A stretch of 22,459 nucleotides of DNA from Bifidobacteriaceae bacterium (GCA_031278675.1 JAITJY010000045.1:1-22459), one strand, 5' to 3'; positions 13,274 through 21,415 are shown, counted from the stretch's first letter. Translations and numbers: made by a program. The notes: generated by a model not told the origin, from the sequence alone.

Positions 13274-14683
13274 TTATGCGGCCGGCCGCAGGCTTTTGGC
13301 GGTTCTCACGGCGGCGGCAAGCTGTTCTCGGACGCGTGGGGCGGCTGTGCCGCCCACCCCGTCGCGACCGGCCAGAGCACCGGCTAGGGTCAGTACCTCG
13401 CGGACATCCGGCGTCAGCCGCGGGTCTATCCCGGCCAACTCCGCCACATCCAGTTGCCCAAGTTCCTTGCCGGCCGACTCGGCCGCCTGGACCGCCCGGC
13501 CCGTCACTTCGTGGGCTTCCCTAAACGGGACGCCCTGTTTGACCATCCACTCCGCCATGTCGGTGGCCAACGCATGTCCCCTAGGCGCCAAGTCTGCTAA
13601 ACGGTCCACATTGAATTGGAGCGTCCCAACCATTCCGGCAATTGCGGGGAGGAGGAGCGTTAGTGAATCGACGGCATCGAACACCGGCTCTTTGTCTTCC
13701 TGCAAATCGCGGTTATAGGCCAACGGTAGGCCTTTTAGCGTGGCCAATAAGCCTGTCAAGTCACCGATCAGCCGGCCGGCTTTGCCGCGCGCCAATTCGG
13801 CTATGTCGGGGTTCTTCTTTTGCGGCATAATGCTGGAGCCGGTGGAATAGGAATCATGGAGTGTGACGTAACCGAATTCGGCGGTTGACCAGATAATGAT
13901 CTCTTCGGCAAGCCGCGATAAATCCACGGCCGCCAGTGCGGCGATAAACGCGAATTCCGCGACTACGTCGCGTGAGGCGGTGGCGTCGATCGAGTTTTCC
14001 AAGGGCTCGCCCAGGCCTAATTCGCGGGCCACTAGATTCGGGTCGAGCCCCAACGTGGAGCCAGCCAACGCGCCAGCGCCGTACGGCGAACGGCGGGCCC
14101 GGCCCTCCCATTGCTGGAGGCGCTCCACGTCGCGGAGCAACGGCCAAACGTGGGCTAGCAGGTGATGGGCCAGGAGCACCGGCTGCGCGTGCTGCATGTG
14201 GGTGCGGCCCGGCATCACTGCGTCCGGGTGGGCGGCGGCCTGTGCGGCCAGGGCATCAACCACGTCCAACAGCCCGTCAACAATCCCGCGGGACTCTTCG
14301 AGTAGCCACAACCGGATGAGTGCGGCGATCTGGTCGTTCCGGGACCGGCCCGCTCTGAGCTTGCCGCCGAGTTGCGGCCCGGCGATCTCCAGCAGGCGGC
14401 GTTCGAGCGCACTGTGTACGTCCTCATCACTCGGTTCTGGCGCCAACGCTCCCGTGCGGACCTCTTCTTCGAGCACATCGAGGCAGACCAGCATGTCGTG
14501 GCGTTCGGATTCGGTCAGCAGGCCGGCCTGGGCCAGCGCGAGGGCGTGGGCCCGCGACCCGGCAATGTCGAGGCGAGCGAGCCGCCAATCGAAATGGGTC
14601 GACCGGGACAGAGCTGTAAGTGCCGGCGCCGGCCCGGCGGCGAACCGCCCGCCCCACAGGGCGCCACCCTTTGATTGCGTCAC
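13274..14683 (-). CDS. argH: Argininosuccinate lyase
   Basis: A 469-aa enzyme that splits argininosuccinate to arginine and fumarate, the last step of arginine synthesis, in the cytoplasm. It has LWGGRF near the N-terminus, KLRAGRSRNDQ, GRTHMQHAQPV with the catalytic-region histidine, and the fumarase-superfamily signature GSSIMPQKKNPD. Length is typical (about 460-475). The start is set at GTG 14683 (VTQSKGGALWGGRF). It has no ribosome site but TAACCT lies seven bases ahead, a leaderless arrangement; longer upstream frames add residues unlike the family. No other arg genes are present in the window, so argH stands apart from the usual argCJBDFRGH cluster, at least on the left side. Confidence 0.96.
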   Translation of the reverse strand: MTQSKGGALWGGRFAAGPAPALTALSRSTHFDWRLARLDIAGSRAHALALAQAGLLTESERHDMLVCLDVLEEEVRTGALAPEPSDEDVHSALERRLLEIAGPQLGGKLRAGRSRNDQIAALIRLWLLEESRGIVDGLLDVVDALAAQAAAHPDAVMPGRTHMQHAQPVLLAHHLLAHVWPLLRDVERLQQWEGRARRSPYGAGALAGSTLGLDPNLVARELGLGEPLENSIDATASRDVVAEFAFIAALAAVDLSRLAEEIIIWSTAEFGYVTLHDSYSTGSSIMPQKKNPDIAELARGKAGRLIGDLTGLLATLKGLPLAYNRDLQEDKEPVFDAVDSLTLLLPAIAGMVGTLQFNVDRLADLAPRGHALATDMAEWMVKQGVPFREAHEVTGRAVQAAESAGKELGQLDVAELAGIDPRLTPDVREVLTLAGALAGRDGVGGTAAPRVREQLAAAVRTAKSLRPAA

Positions 14684-14690
14684 ACCCGCA

Positions 14691-14696
14691 AGGTTA
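14691..14696 (-). promoter_or_regulatory. Leaderless-type -10 element of argH
   Basis: On the minus strand TAACCT is followed by seven bases (TGCGGGT) and then the argH GTG. There is no purine-rich ribosome site, so transcription likely starts at or next to the start codon. Confidence 0.5.
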
Positions 14697-14873
14697 CCGG
14701 GGGCAGGCCCCCGGATGTTCCGTAGTTCCGGAGCCAGTGGGAACGGCTCCGTGCCGAGTTCCCATCTGGCTGCCCCGGGGGGCTTGGATAGCTGCCCTGG
14801 GCAGGTCATGGCCCACCGCCCTGGGGCGGCCAAACCGCCCAAACCGGTCGCTGGGCGCTGGTGCCAAGGTTGG

Positions 14874-14992
14874 GTTTGGGCAGTTTGAGCACCTTCAACA
14901 GACCCGGCAGTATCAGCCCAACGCTGTGACCTGCTACAACGCCACAGCCGCGAACCGCAACACCGGCCCGGAGGTGTTCAAACTGCCCAAAC
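14874..14992. repeat. Interrupted 21-bp inverted repeat upstream of argH
   Basis: The 21 bases at 14874-14894 (GTTTGGGCAGTTTGAG...) are the reverse complement of 14972-14992 with one mismatch, separated by 77 bases. The similarity continues past the arms with a 3-base gap. A related half (CGCCCAAACCGGTC) also occurs at 14836-14849. No gene is recognised in 14697-15045; it could form a long stem-loop or be a decayed mobile-element footprint. Confidence 0.7.
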
Positions 14993-15045
14993 CGGTCAAC
15001 CACGGGCCGCCCGCCCCGCCGGCGCAGCCGCTAGCGCGGGTGGAA

Positions 15046-15948
15046 TCAGAGAGTTGGGGGAGCATCCGGGCCCGGTGCGACGCGATCCGATTCATGGGGC
15101 CGGCGGTGGGCGCCGCGCGCCAATCGGTGCTGGTAGATCCAGATCGCGTTGCGCAGTCGGAACCCGGTGACGCCCATGGCGGGGGCGGCGGAATCTGCCA
15201 GGACCATTGCCTCTGCGGTGGCGACCGGGGCGCCGAGCGCGGCAGAGGCGAAATCAGCCAGCCACGAATCGAGCGGCACCGTTTCGATGCCCGCTGAGAG
15301 CAGCAGGCGTCCCCAGCTAATGCCGGAGCCTTCGGACGGCAGGTCGAGCCAGCGCTGACGCAGGTCCCGGAACACCGGTGTGTCGGCGTCATAGCCGGCG
15401 CGCAGATCGGCGGTCGAATCGACTCCGGCGGCCAGAGCCGCCTGCCCTGCTGCCAGCACCAATTCCGCCTTGTAAGGCGCCTGATCGCGGGAGTAAACGC
15501 GCTGGTGGTTGCCGATCTGTTCCATCCACGCCGCCACACCTAGGCCAAACGTGTCCACCAGGGCGCGGGCCCCGTCCCGGTCCGCATCAGCCCCCTGGGC
15601 CTGGCGGAACGCGCGGTAGCGGTCGACAATCTCGATCACGTTGGTGTAGCGCACCCGTTCTGACCAGATCGCGTCAATGATGCACTCCGCCAGCGAGTTC
15701 GGATACGTGTTGACCTGCGGCCACCGGTCCGGTGGTGGGAGCACTTGTTGCGCGCTCCGCAAGAAGCGGTCAACCTGCGCCGTGTTGATGTGGACTGTGT
15801 TGGTCTGCTCTGCCCGGGTCTGCTCTGCCCGGGTCTGCTCTGCACGCGTCTGCTCCGTGCCGGTTTGAGCCGTGCCGGTTTGAGCTGTGCCGGTTTGACC
15901 CGTGCCGGTTTGAGCCGTGCTGGTTCCAGTCGTGTTGCTCGTAGTCAT
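15046..15948 (-). CDS. HhH-GPD-like (DNA glycosylase fold) protein with N-terminal pentapeptide repeats
   Basis: A 300-aa protein. Residues 80-240 resemble uncharacterised actinobacterial proteins of the endonuclease III/HhH-GPD fold: YPNSLAECIIDAIWS (82-96), PYKAELVLAAG (158-168), VFRDLRQRWLDLPSEGSGISW (192-212) and GIETVPLDSWLADFASAALG (220-239). The Lys and Asp positions that would be catalytic in EndoIII can only be guessed, so enzymatic activity is uncertain. The first 50 residues are a Thr/Gln/Gly tract of eight 5-residue units (STAQT, GTGQT, GTAQT, GTEQT, RAEQT), which has no parallel in the fold. ATG 15948 has no ribosome site; TAGATT lies eight bases ahead, so the message may be leaderless. 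A small ORF ends 11 nt upstream. Confidence 0.6.
   Translation of the reverse strand: MTTSNTTGTSTAQTGTGQTGTAQTGTAQTGTEQTRAEQTRAEQTRAEQTNTVHINTAQVDRFLRSAQQVLPPPDRWPQVNTYPNSLAECIIDAIWSERVRYTNVIEIVDRYRAFRQAQGADADRDGARALVDTFGLGVAAWMEQIGNHQRVYSRDQAPYKAELVLAAGQAALAAGVDSTADLRAGYDADTPVFRDLRQRWLDLPSEGSGISWGRLLLSAGIETVPLDSWLADFASAALGAPVATAEAMVLADSAAPAMGVTGFRLRNAIWIYQHRLARGAHRRPHESDRVAPGPDAPPTL
15802..15921 (-). repeat. 15-bp tandem repeat in the HhH-GPD-like gene
   Basis: Eight 15-bp in-frame units encode residues 10-49. Two sub-families are present: units encoding GTAQT-type peptides near the start and three RAEQT units after them. The units are nearly identical within each sub-family, indicating recent expansion. 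Confidence 0.92.
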
Positions 15949-15959
15949 ACCCGGAGAAT

Positions 15960-16109
15960 CTAGGCGCGCTGCCGGGACGCGTCGGCTAGCTGGCGCTCAG
16001 TCCCGCAGTGTGGTCGCAGGGCCACCTCCGGCGCGGCGACGTAAACGAACTGTTCCACAGCCGAACCGTCCACCAGGACCATGACACCCTGCGGAATCTC
16101 TAGCCACAC
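15960..16109 (-). CDS. Possible 49-aa ORF or gene remnant
   Basis: A GTG-initiated frame on the minus strand reads MWLEIPQGVMVLVDGSAVEQ and continues QFVYVAAPEVALRPHCG to a TAG at 15960-15962. Residue composition looks like real protein (alternating hydrophobic and acidic, no low-complexity bias). The frame is open back to a stop at 16191-16193 without a better start. It ends 11 nt before the HhH-GPD-like gene. Its first codon sits inside a degenerate copy of the extragenic repeat. It may be a small gene or the 3' remnant of a larger one cut off at that repeat. Confidence 0.35.
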   Translation of the reverse strand: MWLEIPQGVMVLVDGSAVEQFVYVAAPEVALRPHCGTERQLADASRQRA

Positions 16110-16141
16110 TATGTGGCCGAAACCTTTGCGGATGAGCCGAG
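16108..16141. repeat. Degenerate third copy of the extragenic repeat
   Basis: The 34 bases starting ACTATGTGGCCGAAACC match the first 34 bases of the repeats at 3292 and 3397 at 28 of 34 positions versus copy 2, including the block AAACCTTTGCG and the end GAGCCGAG. The hairpin half of the element is replaced by unrelated sequence. Confidence 0.7.
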
Positions 16142-16174
16142 CTGTCCGGGGCGCTGGCTCCCATCGTCTGAACG

Positions 16175-16206
16175 GAACGAAATGCGCTGGTCAGCGCCTT
16201 TCGTTC
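16175..16206. terminator. Hairpin downstream of the siderophore operon
   Basis: Arms 16175-16188 (GAACGAAATGCGCT) and 16193-16206 pair with one mismatch around a GGTC loop. In the minus direction it lies about 110 nt beyond the stop of the ATPase gene at 16314, so it may end the iron-uptake transcript. There is no U-run. The rest of 16142-16313 shows no gene. Confidence 0.5.
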
Positions 16207-16313
16207 GCAGCAGCGTGTTGGTCAGCCTTGGGTGAACCGGCCTTGATTTCACGCCACTGAATGTGCCGTACGCGCGGCGCCAACCTCCGCTCGCAAACTG
16301 CCCAGACCGTGGT

Positions 16314-17144
16314 TTAGTCCAGGACCGATTCGCGCCCCGGCCCGCCGGCGGAGCGATGGCGACCAATGGGAAGCATCAGGGGCCGCCCGGAAGTGGGGTC
16401 GGAGATCACTTGACTGTCGATCCCAAAGACGGCGCGGACCGTCTGGGGGGTGAGCACGTCAGGGGGTGGGCCAGCGCTGTGGACGCGGCCGTCCGCGATA
16501 GCAACGAGGTTGTCGGCGTAGCGCGCTGCCAGGTTCAGGTCATGGAGGACCATCACAATGGTTGTGCCCCGGTCACGGTTGAGTTCGACCAGGAGGTCGA
16601 GTACCTCGATCTGGTGAGCAACATCAAGGAACGTGGTGGGTTCGTCCAGGAGCAGCAAATCTGTTTCTTGAGCCAACGCCATGGCAATCCAGACCCGCTG
16701 GCGCTGCCCGCCGGACAGTTCATCGACTGCGCGGTCGGCCAACTCCAGGGTGTCGGTCGCCTCCAGGGCGGCGGCCACCGCCTCGTCATCGCGTCTGGTC
16801 CAGCGTGACAGCGCCCGGCGGTGCGGATTGCGCCCGCGGCCCACCAGATCCGCGACGGTGATCCCTTCGGGAGCGATGGGGGCCTGCGGGAGCAGGCCCA
16901 AGGTGCGGGCGAGTTCCTTAGCGGGGATGCGGTGAACCGGCCGGCCATCCAACAGCATCTGCCCGGCGCGTGGCTTCAACAACCGCGACATGGCGCGCAG
17001 CAGGGTGGATTTACCGCACGCGTTCGCGCCGACAATCGCGGTCAGTTGACCAGGCGGAATGTCCAGGTCAAGCCCGTCGATCACCACCAGATCGCGGTAT
17101 CCGAGGGTGAGCGCGGTGGCGCTCAAACGATGGTCTCTAGTCAC
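16314..17144 (-). CDS. Iron-siderophore ABC transporter ATPase (FepC/FecE family)
   Basis: A 276-aa cytoplasmic ATPase powering siderophore-iron import. It has Walker A GANACGKST, Q-loop LLPQAPIAPEGITVADLVGRG (a typical FepC stretch), signature LSGGQRQR, Walker B LLLLDEP, D-loop TFLD and H-loop LHDLN. The family's common GPNGCGKST appears as GANACGKST. The GTG start overlaps the stop of the upstream permease by four bases (GTGA) and has GGAGG seven bases ahead. It is the last gene of the four-gene operon. The very long open frame extending upstream in this reading frame overlaps the permease and is not coding. Confidence 0.95.
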   Translation of the reverse strand: MTRDHRLSATALTLGYRDLVVIDGLDLDIPPGQLTAIVGANACGKSTLLRAMSRLLKPRAGQMLLDGRPVHRIPAKELARTLGLLPQAPIAPEGITVADLVGRGRNPHRRALSRWTRRDDEAVAAALEATDTLELADRAVDELSGGQRQRVWIAMALAQETDLLLLDEPTTFLDVAHQIEVLDLLVELNRDRGTTIVMVLHDLNLAARYADNLVAIADGRVHSAGPPPDVLTPQTVRAVFGIDSQVISDPTSGRPLMLPIGRHRSAGGPGRESVLD

Positions 17145-18193
17145 AACGACCCTCCGGTGCGGTTGGTTCGGATAATGAGATATACCAGGTAGGGTGCCCC
17201 GAGTGCCCCGGTGATGACCCCGACGGGGTAGCGGGTGCCGAACGCGAATTGCCCAGCCAAGTCCGCTACCACAACCAGCGTCACACCCACCAAGCCCGAT
17301 GCCGCCCACGGCGAGCCATGCGGACCGGCGACGCGTACAGCGATCGGACCAGACAGGAACGCGACGAATGCGATCGGGCCGGCCGCCGCCGTGGCGAAAG
17401 CAATCAGCCCGACAGCCGCAACAATGGTGAGCAGCCGGGTGCGTTCGGTTCTGACGCCAAGTGCGGCGGCGGCATCGTCCCCGAGGCGAAGAAGCGTAAT
17501 GTTGCGGGCTTGGGAAGCGAGCAGCGGGCCGAATACCAAGGTGGCCACAGCGACCGGTACCACGTCCCCCCAAGATGCGCCGTTGAGGCTCCCGGTGAGC
17601 CAGCGCATCGCTTCTTGCAACTGCCATTGCGGCGCTTTTTCGAGGAGGAAGGCCGTGACGGCTTCGAGCATCGCCGCGATCCCGATCCCGATCAGCACCA
17701 GCCGCGTCCCGGCCACGCCGTCCCGGTAGGACAGCACATAGATGGTCATGGCGACCCCAATGCCGGCGACAATCGCGAACCCGGAGACCTGCGCACCGCC
17801 CAGGTCTAAGACAATGATCGCGAAGGCGGCGGCCGCACTCGCCCCCGAACTGATTCCAATGATGTCCGGTGAGGCTAGCGGGTTGCGCAGCATGGTTTGG
17901 AACGTGACGCCGCCAATCCCGAAGCATGCGCCCGTCAGGACCGCGAGCACCACGCGGGGCAACCGCAGCCTGCCCACGGTGAATGATGCCCCTGCCACGT
18001 CGCGGCCCAACACCACGTCGATCACTTCCGTGGGTGAATAAAAGGTCTGTCCTACCATCAGTGTGACAGCGAATGCGACCAGCACAATCAGGGTCAACGC
18101 GGCCATCACCCAGCGGCGGCGGCGCCGGCGGGCGGTACGCCCAGCGACCAGCCGCGCAACGCTTTGCGCTTTCGGCGCGGCCAGGGCGTTCAC
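17141..18193 (-). CDS. Iron-siderophore ABC permease, second subunit (FecCD family)
   Basis: A 350-aa FecCD-type permease with about nine to ten helices. After a very basic cytoplasmic start (RTARRRRRR) come the family motif GGVTFQTMLRNPLASPDIIG (G-x-x-x-Q...RNPLA.P), GTRLVLIGIGI, and the C-terminal AAAGPIAFVAFLSGP with AFGTRYPVGVITGALGAPYL, which contacts the ATPase. The start is GTG 18193, overlapping the first permease's stop (GTGA), with GAGGGA just before it. Together with the neighbouring permease it forms the heterodimeric channel for the ferric siderophore. Confidence 0.94.
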   Translation of the reverse strand: MNALAAPKAQSVARLVAGRTARRRRRRWVMAALTLIVLVAFAVTLMVGQTFYSPTEVIDVVLGRDVAGASFTVGRLRLPRVVLAVLTGACFGIGGVTFQTMLRNPLASPDIIGISSGASAAAAFAIIVLDLGGAQVSGFAIVAGIGVAMTIYVLSYRDGVAGTRLVLIGIGIAAMLEAVTAFLLEKAPQWQLQEAMRWLTGSLNGASWGDVVPVAVATLVFGPLLASQARNITLLRLGDDAAAALGVRTERTRLLTIVAAVGLIAFATAAAGPIAFVAFLSGPIAVRVAGPHGSPWAASGLVGVTLVVVADLAGQFAFGTRYPVGVITGALGAPYLVYLIIRTNRTGGSL

Positions 18194-19236
18194 AGTTCCC
18201 TCACCCGGTGCCGGCGCACTATGGCGATCAGGACAGGCGCGCCGAGGATCGCGGTGACAATGCCCACATCGATCTCGTCGGGGCGGGCCACTATCCGGCC
18301 CACGGTGTCGGATCCGGTCACCAGGATCGCCCCAGCTAGAGCCGAGAACGGCAGCAACCAGCGATGGTCCACTCCGATCAGCAGGCGGCAAGCGTGGGGG
18401 ACAATCAATCCGACGAACGCGATTGGGCCAGCTACCGCTGTGGCCGCGCCGCTAAGCAGGACTGCCCCCAGCGAAGCGAACGCCCGGGCCACAAAGACCC
18501 GTTCGCCAAGGCTGGCCGCTGTCTCATCACCCAAAGCGAGCGCGTTGAGTGATTGCGCGGACACCAGGCAGATCACCACGCCGACGGCCAGGAACGGCGC
18601 CACCTGCGCAATCGCGTCGGGGTTGGCCCCGCCTACGCCGCCGATCTGCCAGGAGCGCACGTCATCGGCTATGTCCGCGCGCGGCAAGACAACGGCACTG
18701 ATGAACGATGCCGCCGCCGCCGACGTGACAGCCCCCGCCAGGGCTAGCTTGAGCGGTGTCGCGCCGCCGCGGCCGAGCGAGCCGACCGCGTAAACGAACA
18801 CTGCCGTGATGGCCGCGCCGGTGATGGCGACCCAAATGAACGCGGTATAGGTCCACAAGCCGAACCACGCTATGCCGACCACGACAGCGAGCGATGCGCC
18901 CATGTTGACGCCCAGGATTCCTGGGTCGGCCAGGGGGTTGCGCGTGACGCCTTGCATCACGCCGCCGGCCAGGCCGAGGGCCAGCCCAATCAGCACAGCC
19001 AGGATGGTCCGCCAGATCCGTTTGGAGACCGCTGCGGTCCCGAGCCCATCGATCGAACCGCCGAGCGCAGCGATGATCTCAGCCCACGAAACATCGCGGG
19101 ACCCGATCGCCACGGACGCCGCAGCGCAGATCGCGAGCACTGCGGCGACCGCCGCCAGGCAGGCCAAACGTGTCCACAGCGGGCGGCGCACCAGCGCGAG
19201 GGCCGGCGCTGAGGCGCGTACCGGGGGCGGGATCAA
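18190..19236 (-). CDS. Iron-siderophore ABC permease, first subunit (FecCD family)
   Basis: A 348-aa FecCD-type permease. The motif GLAGGVMQGVTRNPLADPGILG, the central GGVGGANPDA region, and AVAGPIAFVGLIVPHACRLLIGVDHRWLLP with ARPDEIDVGIVTAILGAPV are all typical. The start appears to be TTG 19236, which overlaps the substrate-binding protein stop as TTGA; no ATG or GTG is available that keeps the first helix. TTG use may keep permease levels below that of the binding protein. It pairs with the downstream permease. Confidence 0.94.
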   Translation of the reverse strand: MIPPPVRASAPALALVRRPLWTRLACLAAVAAVLAICAAASVAIGSRDVSWAEIIAALGGSIDGLGTAAVSKRIWRTILAVLIGLALGLAGGVMQGVTRNPLADPGILGVNMGASLAVVVGIAWFGLWTYTAFIWVAITGAAITAVFVYAVGSLGRGGATPLKLALAGAVTSAAAASFISAVVLPRADIADDVRSWQIGGVGGANPDAIAQVAPFLAVGVVICLVSAQSLNALALGDETAASLGERVFVARAFASLGAVLLSGAATAVAGPIAFVGLIVPHACRLLIGVDHRWLLPFSALAGAILVTGSDTVGRIVARPDEIDVGIVTAILGAPVLIAIVRRHRVREL

Positions 19237-20327
19237 CCCGCCTGACCCGCCGCTCCTGCGGCCTTGGCGAGCATCGCGACATAGTCCTCAAGGACCCATG
19301 TGATCGCGAGTGGTGTCGGGTTGGCCGCTGTACCAAGTGGGCCGCTGCCGTCGAGGAAGACCACGGCATTGGACGCGATGGCGGGCATTTGCGACAACAG
19401 TGGGTCGGCTTTGAGTGTGTCTACCAGGGCTTGGTCGCCGTACGTGACGATCAACTCGACATCGTCGAACTGGTCGACTTGTTCGGCGCTGACGCTGCCG
19501 GAGAACTCGCCGGCGGCGGAGGCCTCGGCCACTGCTGTTGGCGTGACCAGTCCCAAGTCTTCGAAGAACGCGGCGCGGGTGTCGTTGGCTGTGTAGAAGT
19601 TGACGACGCTGAGGTCGGTGGTGTCAACGTGGGTGACGAACATTGTGGTGGTGCCGGCCAGGCCGGGGTATTGGGCGACGGCCGCCGCGATCTGCGCCTC
19701 GATCTCGGTGATCAGCGCGTCGCCGTCGGCTTGGCGTCCCATACCCAGCGCGTTGTACTTGATCACGTCGCGCCACGAGGTGGACCAGGCCGCTTCCGGG
19801 TAGGGCACCACGGGCGCGATCTCGCTGAGCAGGGCGTAGTCTTCCTGGGTCAGGCCGGAGTAGGCCGCGAGGATCACGTCGGGGTTGGTGTTGGCGACGC
19901 CTTCGAAGTCGATCCCGTCTGTCTCGTCGAACAGGACGGGCATCTCGCCGCCGAGTTCTGCCAGGCGTTCTTCGACCCACGGCAACAGGCCGTCGCCGTC
20001 ATCGTCGCCGAAGTTTGCGGCTGCCATCCCGACGGGTACCACGCCGAGCGCCAACGGGACTTCGTGGTTGGCCCAAGCGACGGTGGCGACCCGTTCGGGG
20101 GCGGCGGTGATGGTGGTGGTCCCGAAGGCGTGGTTGATCGTGATGGGGTAGTCGTCCGCTGCGACGGGTGACGCGGGTGACGCGGTGTCCGTGGGGCTGG
20201 CGGCTGGGGTGGTGGGCGCGGTGTCCGATGGCGTGCCGCACGCCGCGAGCGCGAAGATGGTCGCGGCGGCGGTAGCGGCGGTGGCGAGGGTTGTAATGGG
20301 GCTGGAACGCATGTGACAGTTACTCAC
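19233..20327 (-). CDS. Iron-siderophore substrate-binding lipoprotein (FepB/FhuD-like)
   Basis: A 364-aa lipoprotein with lipobox ALAAC (Cys30), then an Ala/Thr/Pro/Ser linker (31-57) and a class III periplasmic-binding fold (PF01497-like): ITAAPERVATVAWANHEVPLALGVVPVGM, ANTNPDVILA and FYTANDTRAAFFEDLGLVTP. It captures ferric siderophore outside the membrane and hands it to the two permeases. GTG 20327 or ATG 20312 could be the start; neither has a decisive ribosome site, and both give a working signal peptide. It is the first gene of the operon, directly behind an iron box. No siderophore-synthesis genes are present, so the ligand, native or borrowed, is unknown. Confidence 0.93.
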   Translation of the reverse strand: MSNCHMRSSPITTLATAATAAATIFALAACGTPSDTAPTTPAASPTDTASPASPVAADDYPITINHAFGTTTITAAPERVATVAWANHEVPLALGVVPVGMAAANFGDDDGDGLLPWVEERLAELGGEMPVLFDETDGIDFEGVANTNPDVILAAYSGLTQEDYALLSEIAPVVPYPEAAWSTSWRDVIKYNALGMGRQADGDALITEIEAQIAAAVAQYPGLAGTTTMFVTHVDTTDLSVVNFYTANDTRAAFFEDLGLVTPTAVAEASAAGEFSGSVSAEQVDQFDDVELIVTYGDQALVDTLKADPLLSQMPAIASNAVVFLDGSGPLGTAANPTPLAITWVLEDYVAMLAKAAGAAGQAG

Positions 20328-20370
20328 TTTCTGGTCGGTTGGGGTGACGCCTCGCCGAACTGCGATAGGT

Positions 20371-20389
20371 TTAGGCGAGCCTTACCTAA
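20371..20389 (-). promoter_or_regulatory. DtxR/IdeR-type iron box
   Basis: TTAGGCGAGCCTTACCTAA matches the 19-bp iron-box consensus TTAGGTTAGGCTAACCTAA at 15 of 19 positions. It lies 44-60 bp upstream of the binding-protein start, on its promoter. Iron-loaded DtxR/IdeR would bind here and shut off the uptake operon. The flanking AGGT is part of an overlapping second half-site. The remaining stretch to 20526 shows no gene. Confidence 0.85.
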
Positions 20390-20526
20390 AGAGTGTAGAG
20401 GGATTGGCCGCAGGTCGCAATCGCGTAATTCAGACGGCGGTTGTCGCGATTCGGACACCGCGCGGTGGTCTGGCCGCCGGGCTGGTGGCGGGGCGGGCGG
20501 CATCGGACTTCGCGGCGGGCTTCGAG

Positions 20527-21333
20527 TCAGACCCGGCTGTCACGGAAGCGGGCGGGGGACAGGCCGGTCACGCGGCGAAAAGCGGCACCGAAGGCGCTCG
20601 CCGAACTGTAGCCGACGCACTCGGCGACATCTTCTACCGGCAGGCCACGGGCCAGCAGCAAAGCTGCTCGTTGGGCGCGAAACGCCGCCTGCCAGTCCGC
20701 GAACCCCATCCCGGTCTCGGCGCGGAAGGCGCGGGTGATTGTTCTGGCACTCACGCCGATGGCTTTGGCCCATTCGCCCAGGGAGCGGGCGTTGGCGGGG
20801 TTGTCGTGGTGGGCGGCCACGATGGGTGCCAGGAGCGGGCGGCGCGGCAGGTGGACCAGCAAGGCGTGGGGCGATGGCGCGAGCAGATCGAACACGAGGA
20901 GTTCGGTCAGGTCGCGGGAGCGGGTCTCCAAACTGGGCTCGACCAGGCGGTCGAGCAGCAAGCTGAGCAGCGGCGTGACCTCGATCGCGACGGGTTCGTC
21001 CGGCAATACGACGGCGGCGCGCACATCAAAGTGGGCTGTCCGGTACCAGGTTCCGGCGGGGGTGCGTCCCCAGTGGAGCACACCGGCGGGCACCCACAAG
21101 CCGATCACCGGTGTAATGGTCCAGGTCCGCGCGCCAATGGTGGCGGTGGACGCGCCCTGCCGGTTCCACAGCAACTCGTGGGTCGCGTGGGAATGCGGCT
21201 CCCAAACGGTGTCCCGCCGGATCGCTTCGTCCATCCCGGTGATGGTGAAAGGCAACACAATCTCGCCTGGCGCCAGGATCGGCAGCACCCGGCGGTCAAC
21301 TGCCCTTGATTCGGCAACGCGCCCTGCACTCAC
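20527..21333 (-). CDS. AraC-family transcriptional regulator
   Basis: About 268 aa. The N-terminal half is a cupin-like sensor domain (EPHSHATHELLW, GLWVPAGVLHWGRTPAGTWYRTAHFDV). The C-terminal hundred residues hold two helix-turn-helix motifs (SLGEWAKAIGVSARTITRAF and VEDVAECVGYSSASAFGAAFRRVTGLSPARFR), typical of AraC/XylS activators. The start is uncertain: GTG 21333 is chosen because the domain begins soon after, but GTG 21351 is possible. It is encoded in the same direction as, and just upstream of, the iron-uptake operon, so it may be a siderophore-responsive activator like YbtA or PchR. That link is inferred from position only. It is divergent from the LppM-like gene, with about 80 bp shared. 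Confidence 0.9.
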   Translation of the reverse strand: MSAGRVAESRAVDRRVLPILAPGEIVLPFTITGMDEAIRRDTVWEPHSHATHELLWNRQGASTATIGARTWTITPVIGLWVPAGVLHWGRTPAGTWYRTAHFDVRAAVVLPDEPVAIEVTPLLSLLLDRLVEPSLETRSRDLTELLVFDLLAPSPHALLVHLPRRPLLAPIVAAHHDNPANARSLGEWAKAIGVSARTITRAFRAETGMGFADWQAAFRAQRAALLLARGLPVEDVAECVGYSSASAFGAAFRRVTGLSPARFRDSRV

Positions 21334-21415
21334 CCCCCAATCATCCCGCACGCCCCGGGCCCGCTCGCGCCGCCGCTCACCTAGGCCGAGTCGGCTAGCG
21401 GGTCCAACGCCTGCC

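Noticed and set aside
14684..14842. Longer start for argH
   Set aside because: Residues before VTQSKGGALWGGRF are unlike the family, and a TANNNT -10 lies seven bases before GTG 14683.
17145..17927. N-terminal extension of the siderophore ATPase frame
   Set aside because: It is out-of-frame reading of the permease gene; the GTGA overlap at 17144 with GGAGG is a typical start.
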